Source: Sulfitobacter sp. (GTDB lineage Bacteria; Pseudomonadota; Alphaproteobacteria; Rhodobacterales; Rhodobacteraceae). From it: a stretch of 5,713 nt of DNA. Location: NCBI GenBank assembly GCA_024636395.1, contig JAGXHD010000175.1:1-5713 (forward strand), in the 5' to 3' direction. Position 1 is the stretch's first letter, and every line of letters begins with the position of its first letter. Below the pieces are notes generated by a model that worked only from the letters and a program-made list of their open reading frames with translations, made no database searches and had not been told where the DNA came from. The position numbers were made by a program, and so were the translations under genes. Of the stretch, positions 1 through 5,497 are shown one piece after another.

Positions 1-19
1 AGATGTGTATAAGAGACAG
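1..19. other. Residual Tn5 mosaic-end sequencing adapter
   Basis: The first 19 bases read AGATGTGTATAAGAGACAG, which is exactly the engineered Tn5 transposase mosaic end used in transposon-based library preparation. Natural Tn5 outer and inner ends differ from this hybrid, so this is library artefact and not genomic sequence. It joins in frame to the following gene and supplies a false GTG start at position 5 and five false residues (M/V-Y-K-R-Q). Genomic sequence should be taken to start at base 20. Confidence 0.96.
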
Positions 20-397
20 CAGCAGTTCCTGAAATCCTTTGACAACGAGCTGAAGGTTTTCCTGATCGTGATGCTGGTGCTGTTCGTGCTGGGTTTCGTT
101 CTCGACTTCCTCGAGATCATCTACATCGTTGTGCCCATCGTGGGACCGGTGATCTATGGCGGATCGTTCGATCCCAAGTGGGTGACGATCATGATCGCGG
201 TCAACTTGCAGACATCGTTCCTGACACCGCCTTTCGGCTTTGCGCTGTTCTATCTGCGCGGGGTGGCGCCGCCAAGCGTGACGACACAGCACATCTACCG
301 CGGGATCATCCCCTTTGTGATGATCCAGGTGGGCGCGCTTGCACTGTTGTGGTTCTTCCCGTCGATCGTGACGATCATACCGGACCTGATCCCCTAG
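20..397 (+). CDS. TRAP transporter large permease (DctM type), C-terminal fragment
   Basis: This is the last 125 or so residues of the large membrane subunit of a tripartite ATP-independent periplasmic (TRAP) transporter. These proteins import organic acids or related solutes across the inner membrane using an ion gradient, with a periplasmic binding protein and a small permease. Three hydrophobic stretches are visible: KVFLIVMLVLFVLGFVLDF running on into IIYIVVPIVGPVIYG; then WVTIMIAVNLQTSFLTPPFG, which has the NLQTSFLTPPFGFALFYL signature of the family; then IIPFVMIQVGALALLWFFP. The signature resembles the mannitol/chloroaromatic-type large permeases, but the substrate cannot be inferred. 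Full-length relatives have roughly 430-500 residues, so about three quarters is missing beyond the contig end. The apparent GTG start at base 5 lies in the adapter and is false. TAG at 395-397 is the true stop, and a terminator follows 23 bp later, so this is the last gene of its operon. Confidence 0.9.
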   Translation, partial: QQFLKSFDNELKVFLIVMLVLFVLGFVLDFLEIIYIVVPIVGPVIYGGSFDPKWVTIMIAVNLQTSFLTPPFGFALFYLRGVAPPSVTTQHIYRGIIPFVMIQVGALALLWFFPSIVTIIPDLIP

Positions 398-420
398 GCG
401 CACGGATCCGTTGACAGATT

Positions 421-450
421 AAAAGGGCGCCCCTTGCGGCGCCCTTTTTT
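421..450 (+). terminator. Rho-independent terminator after the TRAP permease gene
   Basis: A perfect 7-bp GC stem, GGGCGCC (425-431) with GGCGCCC (438-444), closes a 6-nt loop and is followed by six T (445-450). Four A (421-424) precede it and extend the pairing to 11 bp. It lies 23 bp after the TRAP stop codon. The A tract also gives a short U run on the other strand, so it could end bpt transcripts coming the other way, but it lies about 165 bp past the bpt stop. Confidence 0.93.
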
Positions 451-555
451 GCATTGGGCCGCGTTTTGGTGGTGCGAACGGGGTGTGAGTTAAATCGCCC
501 AATCCGGCGGGAACGGTGCATCAGGGGGACGCCTGCGTGTGCGGCGAGTTGCAAT

Positions 556-569
556 ATTTGAATTCAAAT
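556..569. repeat. 14-bp perfect palindrome in the convergent spacer
   Basis: ATTTGAATTCAAAT is a perfect palindrome in the 451-614 spacer between the TRAP terminator and the 3' end of bpt. No loop is available, so an RNA hairpin is unlikely. A protein-binding site or chance in a locally AT-rich patch are both possible. I see no gene or RNA in the rest of this spacer. Confidence 0.4.
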
Positions 570-614
570 GGGCAATTGAAGGGGCTGTCTGACAATCGGT
601 CGCGCGCCCGCGGT

Positions 615-1436
615 TCAGCTGCGTTTGGGGCTCAGATCAGGCAAGGAGATGTTGGCGACCTGTTCGGCGATCGGATCATTGCCGAGCGGGTGCTTTTCGA
701 GCTCGAAGGCTTCGGGGTCTCTCATGGGGTGCCACGCGCCGCCCATGAACACTTCGAGGCCCGAGAATTTGGCCTTGTATCCCATCTTCCGGCTGCCGGG
801 CACCCAATAGCCCAGATAGACGTAAGGCAGCCCCGCATCGCGGGCGATCTCGATATGATCGAGGATGATGTAGTTGCCCAAGCCGTCGCTGGGGCGGTCG
901 GGGGTATAGAAGGAGTAGACCATGCTCACGCCATCGCCCAGGACATCCGTGAGGCAAACGCCGGCAAGCTGGGATGTTGATGGATCGGTGTATTCTATCA
1001 CGCGGCTGCGAATAGGCGTTTCCTCGATCATGGCGGCGAATTCGAACACATCCATATCCGCCATGCCGCCATCCGCGTGGCGGCTGTCGAGGTAGCGGCG
1101 GAAGAGTTCATACTGATCTTCTGTGGCCCAAGGCGAGGTGGCGCGGCGTTTGAGATGTGCGTTGCGCTTGATCGTGCGGCGCTGGCTTTTGCTTGGTTTG
1201 AACTTCGACACATCGATGCGGGCGGACAGACAGGCCGCGCAGTCGGCACAGGACGGACGATAGAGCACGTTCTGGCTGCGCCGGAAACCCTGACCAGAAA
1301 GGCTGTTGTTCAGCGTCTCCGCGTTCTCGCCCTGCAATGCTGTGAACAGCTTACGCTCCATCCGCCCCTCCAGATAGGGGCAGGGCTGGGGTGCCGTCAC
1401 ATAGAACTGCGGCGCGATGGGAAGGGTGTGGCGCAT
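615..1436 (-). CDS. bpt: Aspartate/glutamate leucyltransferase (bacterial Ate1-type, Bpt)
   Basis: A cytosolic aminoacyl-tRNA-protein transferase of the N-degron pathway. Characterised Bpt enzymes move leucine from Leu-tRNA to proteins with N-terminal Asp or Glu, so that ClpS can hand them to ClpAP. The 273 residues fit the usual 235-285. The N-terminal ATE domain (about 10-80) has CPYLEGRMERKLFT (19-32), GFRRSQNVLYRP (50-61) and the cysteine cluster C63-x2-C66-x2-C69. The C-terminal ATE domain (about 103-242) has GLGNYIILDHIEIARDAGL and YVYLGYWVPGSRKMGYKAKF (205-224), the acyltransferase core. Older annotations call such proteins arginyltransferase; the bacterial sequence type favours leucyl transfer, but this is inferred. 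The ATG at 1436 is preceded by AGAGGGA (1445-1451) at 8-nt spacing. The gene follows an RDD-family gene on the same strand after 95 bp, probably in one transcript. No clp gene is in the window. Confidence 0.95.
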   Translation of the reverse strand: MRHTLPIAPQFYVTAPQPCPYLEGRMERKLFTALQGENAETLNNSLSGQGFRRSQNVLYRPSCADCAACLSARIDVSKFKPSKSQRRTIKRNAHLKRRATSPWATEDQYELFRRYLDSRHADGGMADMDVFEFAAMIEETPIRSRVIEYTDPSTSQLAGVCLTDVLGDGVSMVYSFYTPDRPSDGLGNYIILDHIEIARDAGLPYVYLGYWVPGSRKMGYKAKFSGLEVFMGGAWHPMRDPEAFELEKHPLGNDPIAEQVANISLPDLSPKRS

Positions 1437-1444
1437 GGGCGGGG

Positions 1445-1451
1445 TCCCTCT
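1445..1451 (-). promoter_or_regulatory. Shine-Dalgarno sequence of bpt
   Basis: On the minus strand AGAGGGA lies 8 nt before the ATG at 1434-1436. This supports that start over internal methionines such as M26. Confidence 0.6.
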
Positions 1452-1531
1452 GGTTTCTCAGTCGATACGATAGCTTGCAGCGCGCCGGGGGCAAACCCTA
1501 AATTTGGGGAGGTTACGGGACGATATCTTGA

Positions 1532-1957
1532 TCAGGCGCGGCGGTTGAGCGCAACGGTGCCGAGCGCCAAATCGGTGAGACCCTGTCGCCGCTCTGTGCT
1601 GAGCATAAGCACGACGGAAACCAGTTGCAAAGGCGCCATCGCCAGCGAGAACGAATAGCCCAGTGTGTGCAAAAACGCCTGTGACAGATCGAAGGGGGCG
1701 TCGTCGCTGGTCCGCAACTCGATCGACATCAGGCGCATGCCCCAAGTGGCCGAGCCGCGGGTGAGGGTGACAACACGGTAAGCAAAGCTGAGCACCATGA
1801 ACAAAAGCGGCAGAAAGAAAAGCCCGATGAATGCGGTGAAAGGGACCGCCAGGACCGTGAGGGCCGCTATGACGAGGATATCGACTACCCAGGCCAGAAG
1901 GCGTTTGGTTGGTACACCGTCGTAGAACTGTGGCTGGACGTCGGGATCAGGGGTCAT
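1532..1957 (-). CDS. RDD family membrane protein
   Basis: A 141-residue protein with the features of the RDD family, small inner-membrane proteins named for conserved Arg and Asp residues. The first Arg-Asp pair is seen in KRLLAWVVD (R19, D26) at the start of the first membrane helix, and the last Asp in RRQGLTDLALGT (D129). GSATWGMRLMSIELR (68-82) is the usual loop after the second helix. Hydrophobic segments lie at about 20-39, 43-60 and 100-119. The biochemical role of most RDD proteins is not established; some distant members have been linked to ion transport, which cannot be assumed here. The ATG at 1957 is followed by a polar run ending in FYDGVPTKR, typical of family N-termini. The ribosome site is weak (GAAAG about 7 nt upstream). 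It lies between the DUF2852 gene and bpt on the same strand. Confidence 0.88.
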   Translation of the reverse strand: MTPDPDVQPQFYDGVPTKRLLAWVVDILVIAALTVLAVPFTAFIGLFFLPLLFMVLSFAYRVVTLTRGSATWGMRLMSIELRTSDDAPFDLSQAFLHTLGYSFSLAMAPLQLVSVVLMLSTERRQGLTDLALGTVALNRRA

Positions 1958-1986
1958 GACAGGCTTTCATTGGGAAATCATAGGGA

Positions 1987-2009
1987 CGCCCTCCCGATGT
2001 GGGAGGGCG
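1987..2009 (-). terminator. GC-rich hairpin, probable terminator of the DUF2852 gene
   Basis: A perfect 9-bp stem, CGCCCTCCC (1987-1995) with GGGAGGGCG (2001-2009), closes a 5-nt loop 17 bp past the DUF2852 stop. Read on the minus strand it is followed by TCCCTATGATTTCCC, which lacks a clean U run. Termination may be partial, or the hairpin may act in mRNA processing. It also sits 29 bp upstream of the RDD start and would lie in the leader of any read-through transcript. Confidence 0.6.
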
Positions 2010-2026
2010 CGGCGGTGCTGTCAAGC

Positions 2027-2452
2027 TTACGCTTCGGATGTGTCGTCTTTGCGGGTGGCCCGCTCGTCCATGAAGGCGTCGAACTCGGATTTGTCCTTCG
2101 CGGCGCGCAGGCGCTCCAGAAAACTCTCGAAGCTGTCTTGCTCTTCTTGCAGGCGGCGCAGGGTATCGGCCTTGTAGGCGTCAAAAGCGGCGTTGCCTGT
2201 GGGGCGGTTCATGGTGAACCGTGACGTGCTGCGGCTGCTGCATCGGGGGGAGGATGAAAACATGCGTTTGCTCCAGAACATATAGGCCAGCAGGGCAAGG
2301 CCCACGGGCCAGAAAATAATGAACCCCAGCACCATTGCGGCGATCCATGCGCCCTTGCCACGCGCATCGAGCCAATTTTCAGCGCGCTTGAGCCAGTTCT
2401 CATTGCCGCTTCGTGAGGAGGTGTAGGAGGTCGTGCCGGTCATCGTTGTCAT
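2027..2452 (-). CDS. DUF2852 domain-containing membrane protein
   Basis: This matches what I know of the alphaproteobacterial DUF2852 family, which has no established function. From the ATG at 2452 it has 141 residues: a polar Thr/Ser-rich N-terminus (1-35), one strongly hydrophobic segment at 36-59 (AWIAAMVLGFIIFWPVGLALLAYM), a basic stop-transfer WSKRM, a low-complexity Ser/Arg linker (66-80), then a charged helix with the conserved pattern TGNAAFDAYKADTLRRL (85-101) and FLERLRAAKDKSEFDAFMDER (111-131), likely a cytoplasmic coiled coil. The frame stays open to an ATG at 2545, but those 31 extra residues are not family-like and would run across the candidate promoter and operator. The start at 2452 has GGGAA about 5 nt upstream, though the site is modest. 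It is divergent from glnE across a 240-bp spacer and is followed by a GC-rich hairpin. Confidence 0.87.
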   Translation of the reverse strand: MTTMTGTTSYTSSRSGNENWLKRAENWLDARGKGAWIAAMVLGFIIFWPVGLALLAYMFWSKRMFSSSPRCSSRSTSRFTMNRPTGNAAFDAYKADTLRRLQEEQDSFESFLERLRAAKDKSEFDAFMDERATRKDDTSEA

Positions 2453-2515
2453 TGGTTTCCCTTTTTCGGTGGCGGTGTGCGGCCCGGATGTGGGACGCTT
2501 CACCGGAGAAAGGAG

Positions 2516-2545
2516 ATTAATGTAAATGCCTTTCACATCACTCAA
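2516..2545 (-). promoter_or_regulatory. Candidate promoter for the DUF2852 gene
   Basis: On the minus strand TTGAGT (2545-2540) is followed after 17 or 18 bp by CATTAA or ATTAAT (2522-2516), a reasonable but imperfect sigma-70 match. Transcription would begin near 2510, giving a leader of about 55-60 nt before the ATG at 2452. The left quasi-palindrome (2520-2538) fills the gap between the two hexamers, a position where a bound repressor would block RNA polymerase. Found by eye only. Confidence 0.4.
2520..2538. promoter_or_regulatory. Left operator-like quasi-palindrome
   Basis: ATGTAAATGCCTTTCACAT has half-sites ATGTAAAT and TTTCACAT that match in 6 of 8 positions when one is reverse-complemented, around a 3-bp centre. 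It matches the second site (2578-2596) in 16 of 19 positions in inverted orientation. The TGTRA-N7-TYACA layout resembles a CRP site but has one base too many in the spacer, so another dimeric regulator (TetR-like or GntR-like, for example) is as likely. The regulator is not in the window. Confidence 0.5.
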
Positions 2546-2577
2546 TTTGGGAATGGTGAGGATTTTTGCAAGAGGAT

Positions 2578-2596
2578 ATGTGAATGATATTTACAT
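2578..2596. promoter_or_regulatory. Right operator-like quasi-palindrome
   Basis: ATGTGAATGATATTTACAT has half-sites ATGTGAAT and ATTTACAT that match in 7 of 8 positions around a 3-bp centre, making it the stronger of the two sites. It lies 39 bp from the left site (58 bp centre to centre) and 97 bp before the glnE start. Two copies of one pattern in a divergent spacer suggest cooperative binding or control of both genes; this is inference. Confidence 0.5.
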
Positions 2597-2651
2597 TTTT
2601 TGAGTTTATATATGCAGAACAGATGTTTGTGAGGAAATATTTTAGATGCAC

Positions 2652-2682
2652 TTGCCATTGACGCGCGCAGTGGCGCGGGCAA
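2652..2682 (+). other. Potential hairpin just upstream of glnE
   Basis: CGCGC (2662-2666) can pair with GCGCG (2673-2677), and TTGCC (2652-2656) with GGCAA (2678-2682), stacked with a 5-nt bulge on the left. It ends 10 nt before the glnE ATG, where a ribosome site would be expected, and no Shine-Dalgarno sequence is visible there. If transcription starts upstream of it, the structure could lower glnE translation. It ends without a T run, so it is not a terminator. Confidence 0.35.
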
Positions 2683-2692
2683 CTGTGGCACC

Positions 2693-5497
2693 ATGAAAGC
2701 TGTTTCTCTCTCCGATCGCCTGACACGCTGCCCCCGGTTCGACGGGGCGGGCGATAGCGATGTGCCGGTAGGCCGCTTTGATGCGGCGCTGCGCCCCTTG
2801 CTGTCGGGCGCTGCGGGGCTTTCTCCCTATCTGGGGGCGCTCTTGGTAAAAGAGGCTGCCTGGCTGGAGGGGGCTGTCGATGGGCCGGAGGCGGCACTGG
2901 CCCGATTGGTACAGGACACTGCAGCGCTGGAGGCGGATACGGTCAACAGCGGTTTGCGGCAGGGAAAGCGGCGCGTGGCGCTGCTGGCCGCGCTCGCTGA
3001 TCTGGGTGGTGCGTGGTCGCTGGAGGAGGTGACGGGCGCGCTCACTTCCTATGCGGATGCGGCGGCGCAAGCAGCGCTGCGGGTTGCTATCGGCGCGCAG
3101 ATCAGGCGGGGCAAGCTGCCGGGGCTACGCGAGGAGGATGCAGCGTCTGGTGGTGGCATGACCGTTCTTGCCATGGGCAAGATGGGCGCGGGTGAGCTCA
3201 ATTATTCCTCCGACATCGACCTGATCTGCCTCTTTGACGAAGCCCGCTATGACCACGACGATTTTCAGGAGGCGCGCGCGGGGCTGATCAAGGCGACCCG
3301 TGCAATGGCTGCGAGCCTCGGCGAGATTACCGCGGAGGGCTATGTCTTTCGGACGGATCTGCGGCTGCGGCCTGATCCTGCGGTCACGCCGGTCTGCGTC
3401 GGCTTGCTTGCGGCGGCGCGGTATTATGAAAGCTTGGGGCGCACATGGGAGCGCGCGGCTTACATAAAGGCGCGCCCCTGTGCGGGTGATATCGGAGTGG
3501 GCGAGGGATTCTTGCAGACGCTGCGCCCGTTCGTGTGGCGCAAGCATCTTGATTTTGCGGCCATCCAGGACGCACATGACATGCGACTCGCGATCCGCGA
3601 ACATAAAGGGCTGGGCGGGCCGATCACGCTGCCGGGCCATAATATGAAACTGGGACGTGGCGGGATCCGGGAAATCGAGTTTTTCACCCAGACCCGGCAG
3701 CTCATCGCGGGCGGGCGCGATCCGGATCTGCGGGTGCGTGGCACCAAGGCGGGTCTGCAGGTGCTGGCGCAAAAGGGCTGGGTGCCGCAGGACGCGGCGG
3801 ACGCGCTGCGCGATCACTACACATTCCACCGTACGGTCGAGCACCGGTTGCAGATGGTGCGCGATGCCCAAACCCACACGCTGCCCAAATCGCCCGACGG
3901 CATGGCACGGATCGCAGCGCTGATGGATGTGGATGTGGCGGAACTGGAGGGCGCTTTGCACCAGCGCTTGGCTGCGGTTCACGAGATCACCGAAGGCTTC
4001 TTCACGGAGACACGCAGGGAGCAGGCCCCGCCGCCCGCATCGCATGATTTCGATACATCCGTGATGGATGGCTGGCATGCCTATCCCGCGCTGCGCTCCG
4101 AGCGGGGCGCCGAGATTTTCAACCGGCTGAAGCCTGAATTGCTGGCGCGACTGGCGCAGGCGGACAAGCCCGACGAGGCGCTTCTGGCCTTTGACGGATT
4201 TCTTGCCGGCCTGCCAGCGGGCGTGCAGCTCTTTTCGCTTCTCAAGGCCAATCCACAGCTGGGCGATCTGCTGATCACCATCGTATCCGTCTCGCCAATG
4301 CTGGCGGCGCATCTGTCGCGCAACGCGAGCGTGCTCGACGCCGTGATCGGGGGCGATTTCTTTGCCGACTGGCCCGGGCAGGATGCTCTGAGCGCCGATC
4401 TGGATGCGCGGCTGGCCGCGCTCGATGACTATGAGTTACAACTGGACGGCACGCGGGCCTGGGCGCGCGAGTGGCATTTCCGCATCGGTGTGCATCATTT
4501 GCGTGGCCTCACTGACGGGGCGCAGGCAGGCGAGCAGTACAGTGATCTGGCGCGCGCGGTGCTGCGTGCGCTCTGGCCCGTGGTGATTGCCGAGATGGCG
4601 CGCCGCCACGGTCCGCCGCCCGGCAAGGGGGCGGTGATCGTGGGCATGGGATCGTTGGGCGCCGGACGGCTCACTGCGCAATCGGATCTGGATCTGATCG
4701 TAATCTACGATGCGGACGGGGTGGAGGCGTCGGAGGGCAGGCGGCCCTTGCCCGCGCGCCAGTATTACGCGCGGCTCACACAGGCCATGATCACCGCGAT
4801 GAGCGCGCCAATGGCGCAGGGACGACTCTACGAGCTCGATCTGCGGCTGCGGCCTTCGGGCAACAAGGGGCCGGTGGCCACGTCGATCGGCAGCTTTGCG
4901 AGCTACCAGCGCGAGGAGGCTTGGGTCTGGGAGCATCTCGCGCTGACCCGGGCGCAGGTGATTGCAGGGCCGGATGAACTCGCAGAGCGGGTCGAAGCGC
5001 TGCGCTGTGATATTCTGCGCGCGCCCCACGAGATTGCCCATGTCTGCACCCAGACCGCACAGATGCGCGCGCGCATTGCCGGCGCGAAAGCGGCCGGGGG
5101 GGTGCTGGATGCCAAGATCGGGGCGGGGCGCTTGCAAGACATCGAGCTTTTTGCCCAGACGGGGGCGCTGATTGGCGGGGCGGCGGCGTGTGACATTCCC
5201 GCAGGGCTGGCAGCGGCGCGGGCTGCGGGGCTGATGGATGCGCGCGGCGAGGAGGTACTGGCCGACGCCTATGCGCGGCTATGGGCGCTACAATCGGCCA
5301 CGCGGCTGCTGTCCTCGCGGCCGCTCAATCTGGACGCCCTGCGCAACGCCACGCGGCGTTTCGTGTTTGCCGCCGTGGACATTTGCGGGCAAGACGACAC
5401 TGCGGAACTCTTTCAAGCGCGTCTGGCACAGATCTATGCCGACGCGGATGCGATCATTACCGCAGCGCTGCACCCTTATTCCGCCGGAGAGGCATGA
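2693..5497 (+). CDS. glnE: Bifunctional glutamine synthetase adenylyltransferase / adenylyl-removing enzyme
   Basis: GlnE controls glutamine synthetase by adding AMP to a tyrosine of GlnA when nitrogen is plentiful and removing it when nitrogen is scarce, with PII as sensor partner. The 934 residues fit the family (about 930-1000), and both halves are present. The N-terminal nucleotidyltransferase domain, which removes AMP in E. coli, has MGKMGAGELNYSSDIDL (161-177) with D174 and D176, and D222 in RTDLRLRP. It is followed by HNMKLGRGGIREIEFFTQ, ending near 332, of the GlnD-like helical domain. The C-terminal domain, which adds AMP, has MGSLGAGRLTAQSDLDL (652-668) with D665 and D667, and D716 in LDLRLRP. 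Its second helical domain has KIGAGRLQDIELFAQTGALI. All six metal-binding Asp are intact. The ATG is supported by the family-like LSDRLTRCPRF, although no Shine-Dalgarno is seen. A small gene overlaps its stop codon. Confidence 0.97.
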   Translation: MKAVSLSDRLTRCPRFDGAGDSDVPVGRFDAALRPLLSGAAGLSPYLGALLVKEAAWLEGAVDGPEAALARLVQDTAALEADTVNSGLRQGKRRVALLAALADLGGAWSLEEVTGALTSYADAAAQAALRVAIGAQIRRGKLPGLREEDAASGGGMTVLAMGKMGAGELNYSSDIDLICLFDEARYDHDDFQEARAGLIKATRAMAASLGEITAEGYVFRTDLRLRPDPAVTPVCVGLLAAARYYESLGRTWERAAYIKARPCAGDIGVGEGFLQTLRPFVWRKHLDFAAIQDAHDMRLAIREHKGLGGPITLPGHNMKLGRGGIREIEFFTQTRQLIAGGRDPDLRVRGTKAGLQVLAQKGWVPQDAADALRDHYTFHRTVEHRLQMVRDAQTHTLPKSPDGMARIAALMDVDVAELEGALHQRLAAVHEITEGFFTETRREQAPPPASHDFDTSVMDGWHAYPALRSERGAEIFNRLKPELLARLAQADKPDEALLAFDGFLAGLPAGVQLFSLLKANPQLGDLLITIVSVSPMLAAHLSRNASVLDAVIGGDFFADWPGQDALSADLDARLAALDDYELQLDGTRAWAREWHFRIGVHHLRGLTDGAQAGEQYSDLARAVLRALWPVVIAEMARRHGPPPGKGAVIVGMGSLGAGRLTAQSDLDLIVIYDADGVEASEGRRPLPARQYYARLTQAMITAMSAPMAQGRLYELDLRLRPSGNKGPVATSIGSFASYQREEAWVWEHLALTRAQVIAGPDELAERVEALRCDILRAPHEIAHVCTQTAQMRARIAGAKAAGGVLDAKIGAGRLQDIELFAQTGALIGGAAACDIPAGLAAARAAGLMDARGEEVLADAYARLWALQSATRLLSSRPLNLDALRNATRRFVFAAVDICGQDDTAELFQARLAQIYADADAIITAALHPYSAGEA
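5486..5492 (+). promoter_or_regulatory. Shine-Dalgarno sequence inside the glnE 3' end
   Basis: GGAGAGG lies before tandem ATG codons at 5494 and 5497. Spacing measured from its GGAG core is 4 nt to the first and 7 nt to the second, which favours the second. The site is within the last codons of glnE, so translation of the next gene is probably coupled to it. Confidence 0.6.

Noticed and set aside
5..19. GTG start codon and N-terminus for a complete 130-residue protein
   Set aside because: These codons are the sequencing adapter. The protein is a 3' fragment of a TRAP permease.
516..980. Plus-strand open frame of 154 codons
   Set aside because: Most of it is antisense to bpt, whose family motifs are clear. 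There is no ribosome site and no domain resemblance.
1493..1507. Quasi-palindrome near CCCTAAATTTGGGG in the RDD-bpt gap
   Set aside because: It is short, has no loop and no clear promoter nearby. I could not support a role.
1077..1658. Plus-strand open frame of 193 codons
   Set aside because: It is antisense to the N-terminal half of bpt and to the end of the RDD gene, and its composition looks like a shadow frame.
2453..2545. N-terminal extension of the DUF2852 protein to an ATG at 2545
   Set aside because: The 31 extra residues are not family-like, and the start would lie upstream of the candidate -10 box and over the left operator. The ATG at 2452 is better placed.
2686..2701. Sigma-54-like element, TGGCAC with GG and GC 12 bp apart, at the glnE start
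   Set aside because: The -24 part is perfect, but the -12 part is AAGC instead of TTGC. Transcription would begin inside glnE after its ATG, while the N-terminal residues MKAVSLSDRLTR look family-like and argue for that start.
3125..4312. Long minus-strand open frame (395 codons) opposite glnE
   Set aside because: It is antisense to the conserved core of glnE. Its product is rich in Arg, His and Gln with no recognisable domain, which is typical of a shadow frame in GC-rich DNA. The same holds for the 4436-5137 minus frame.
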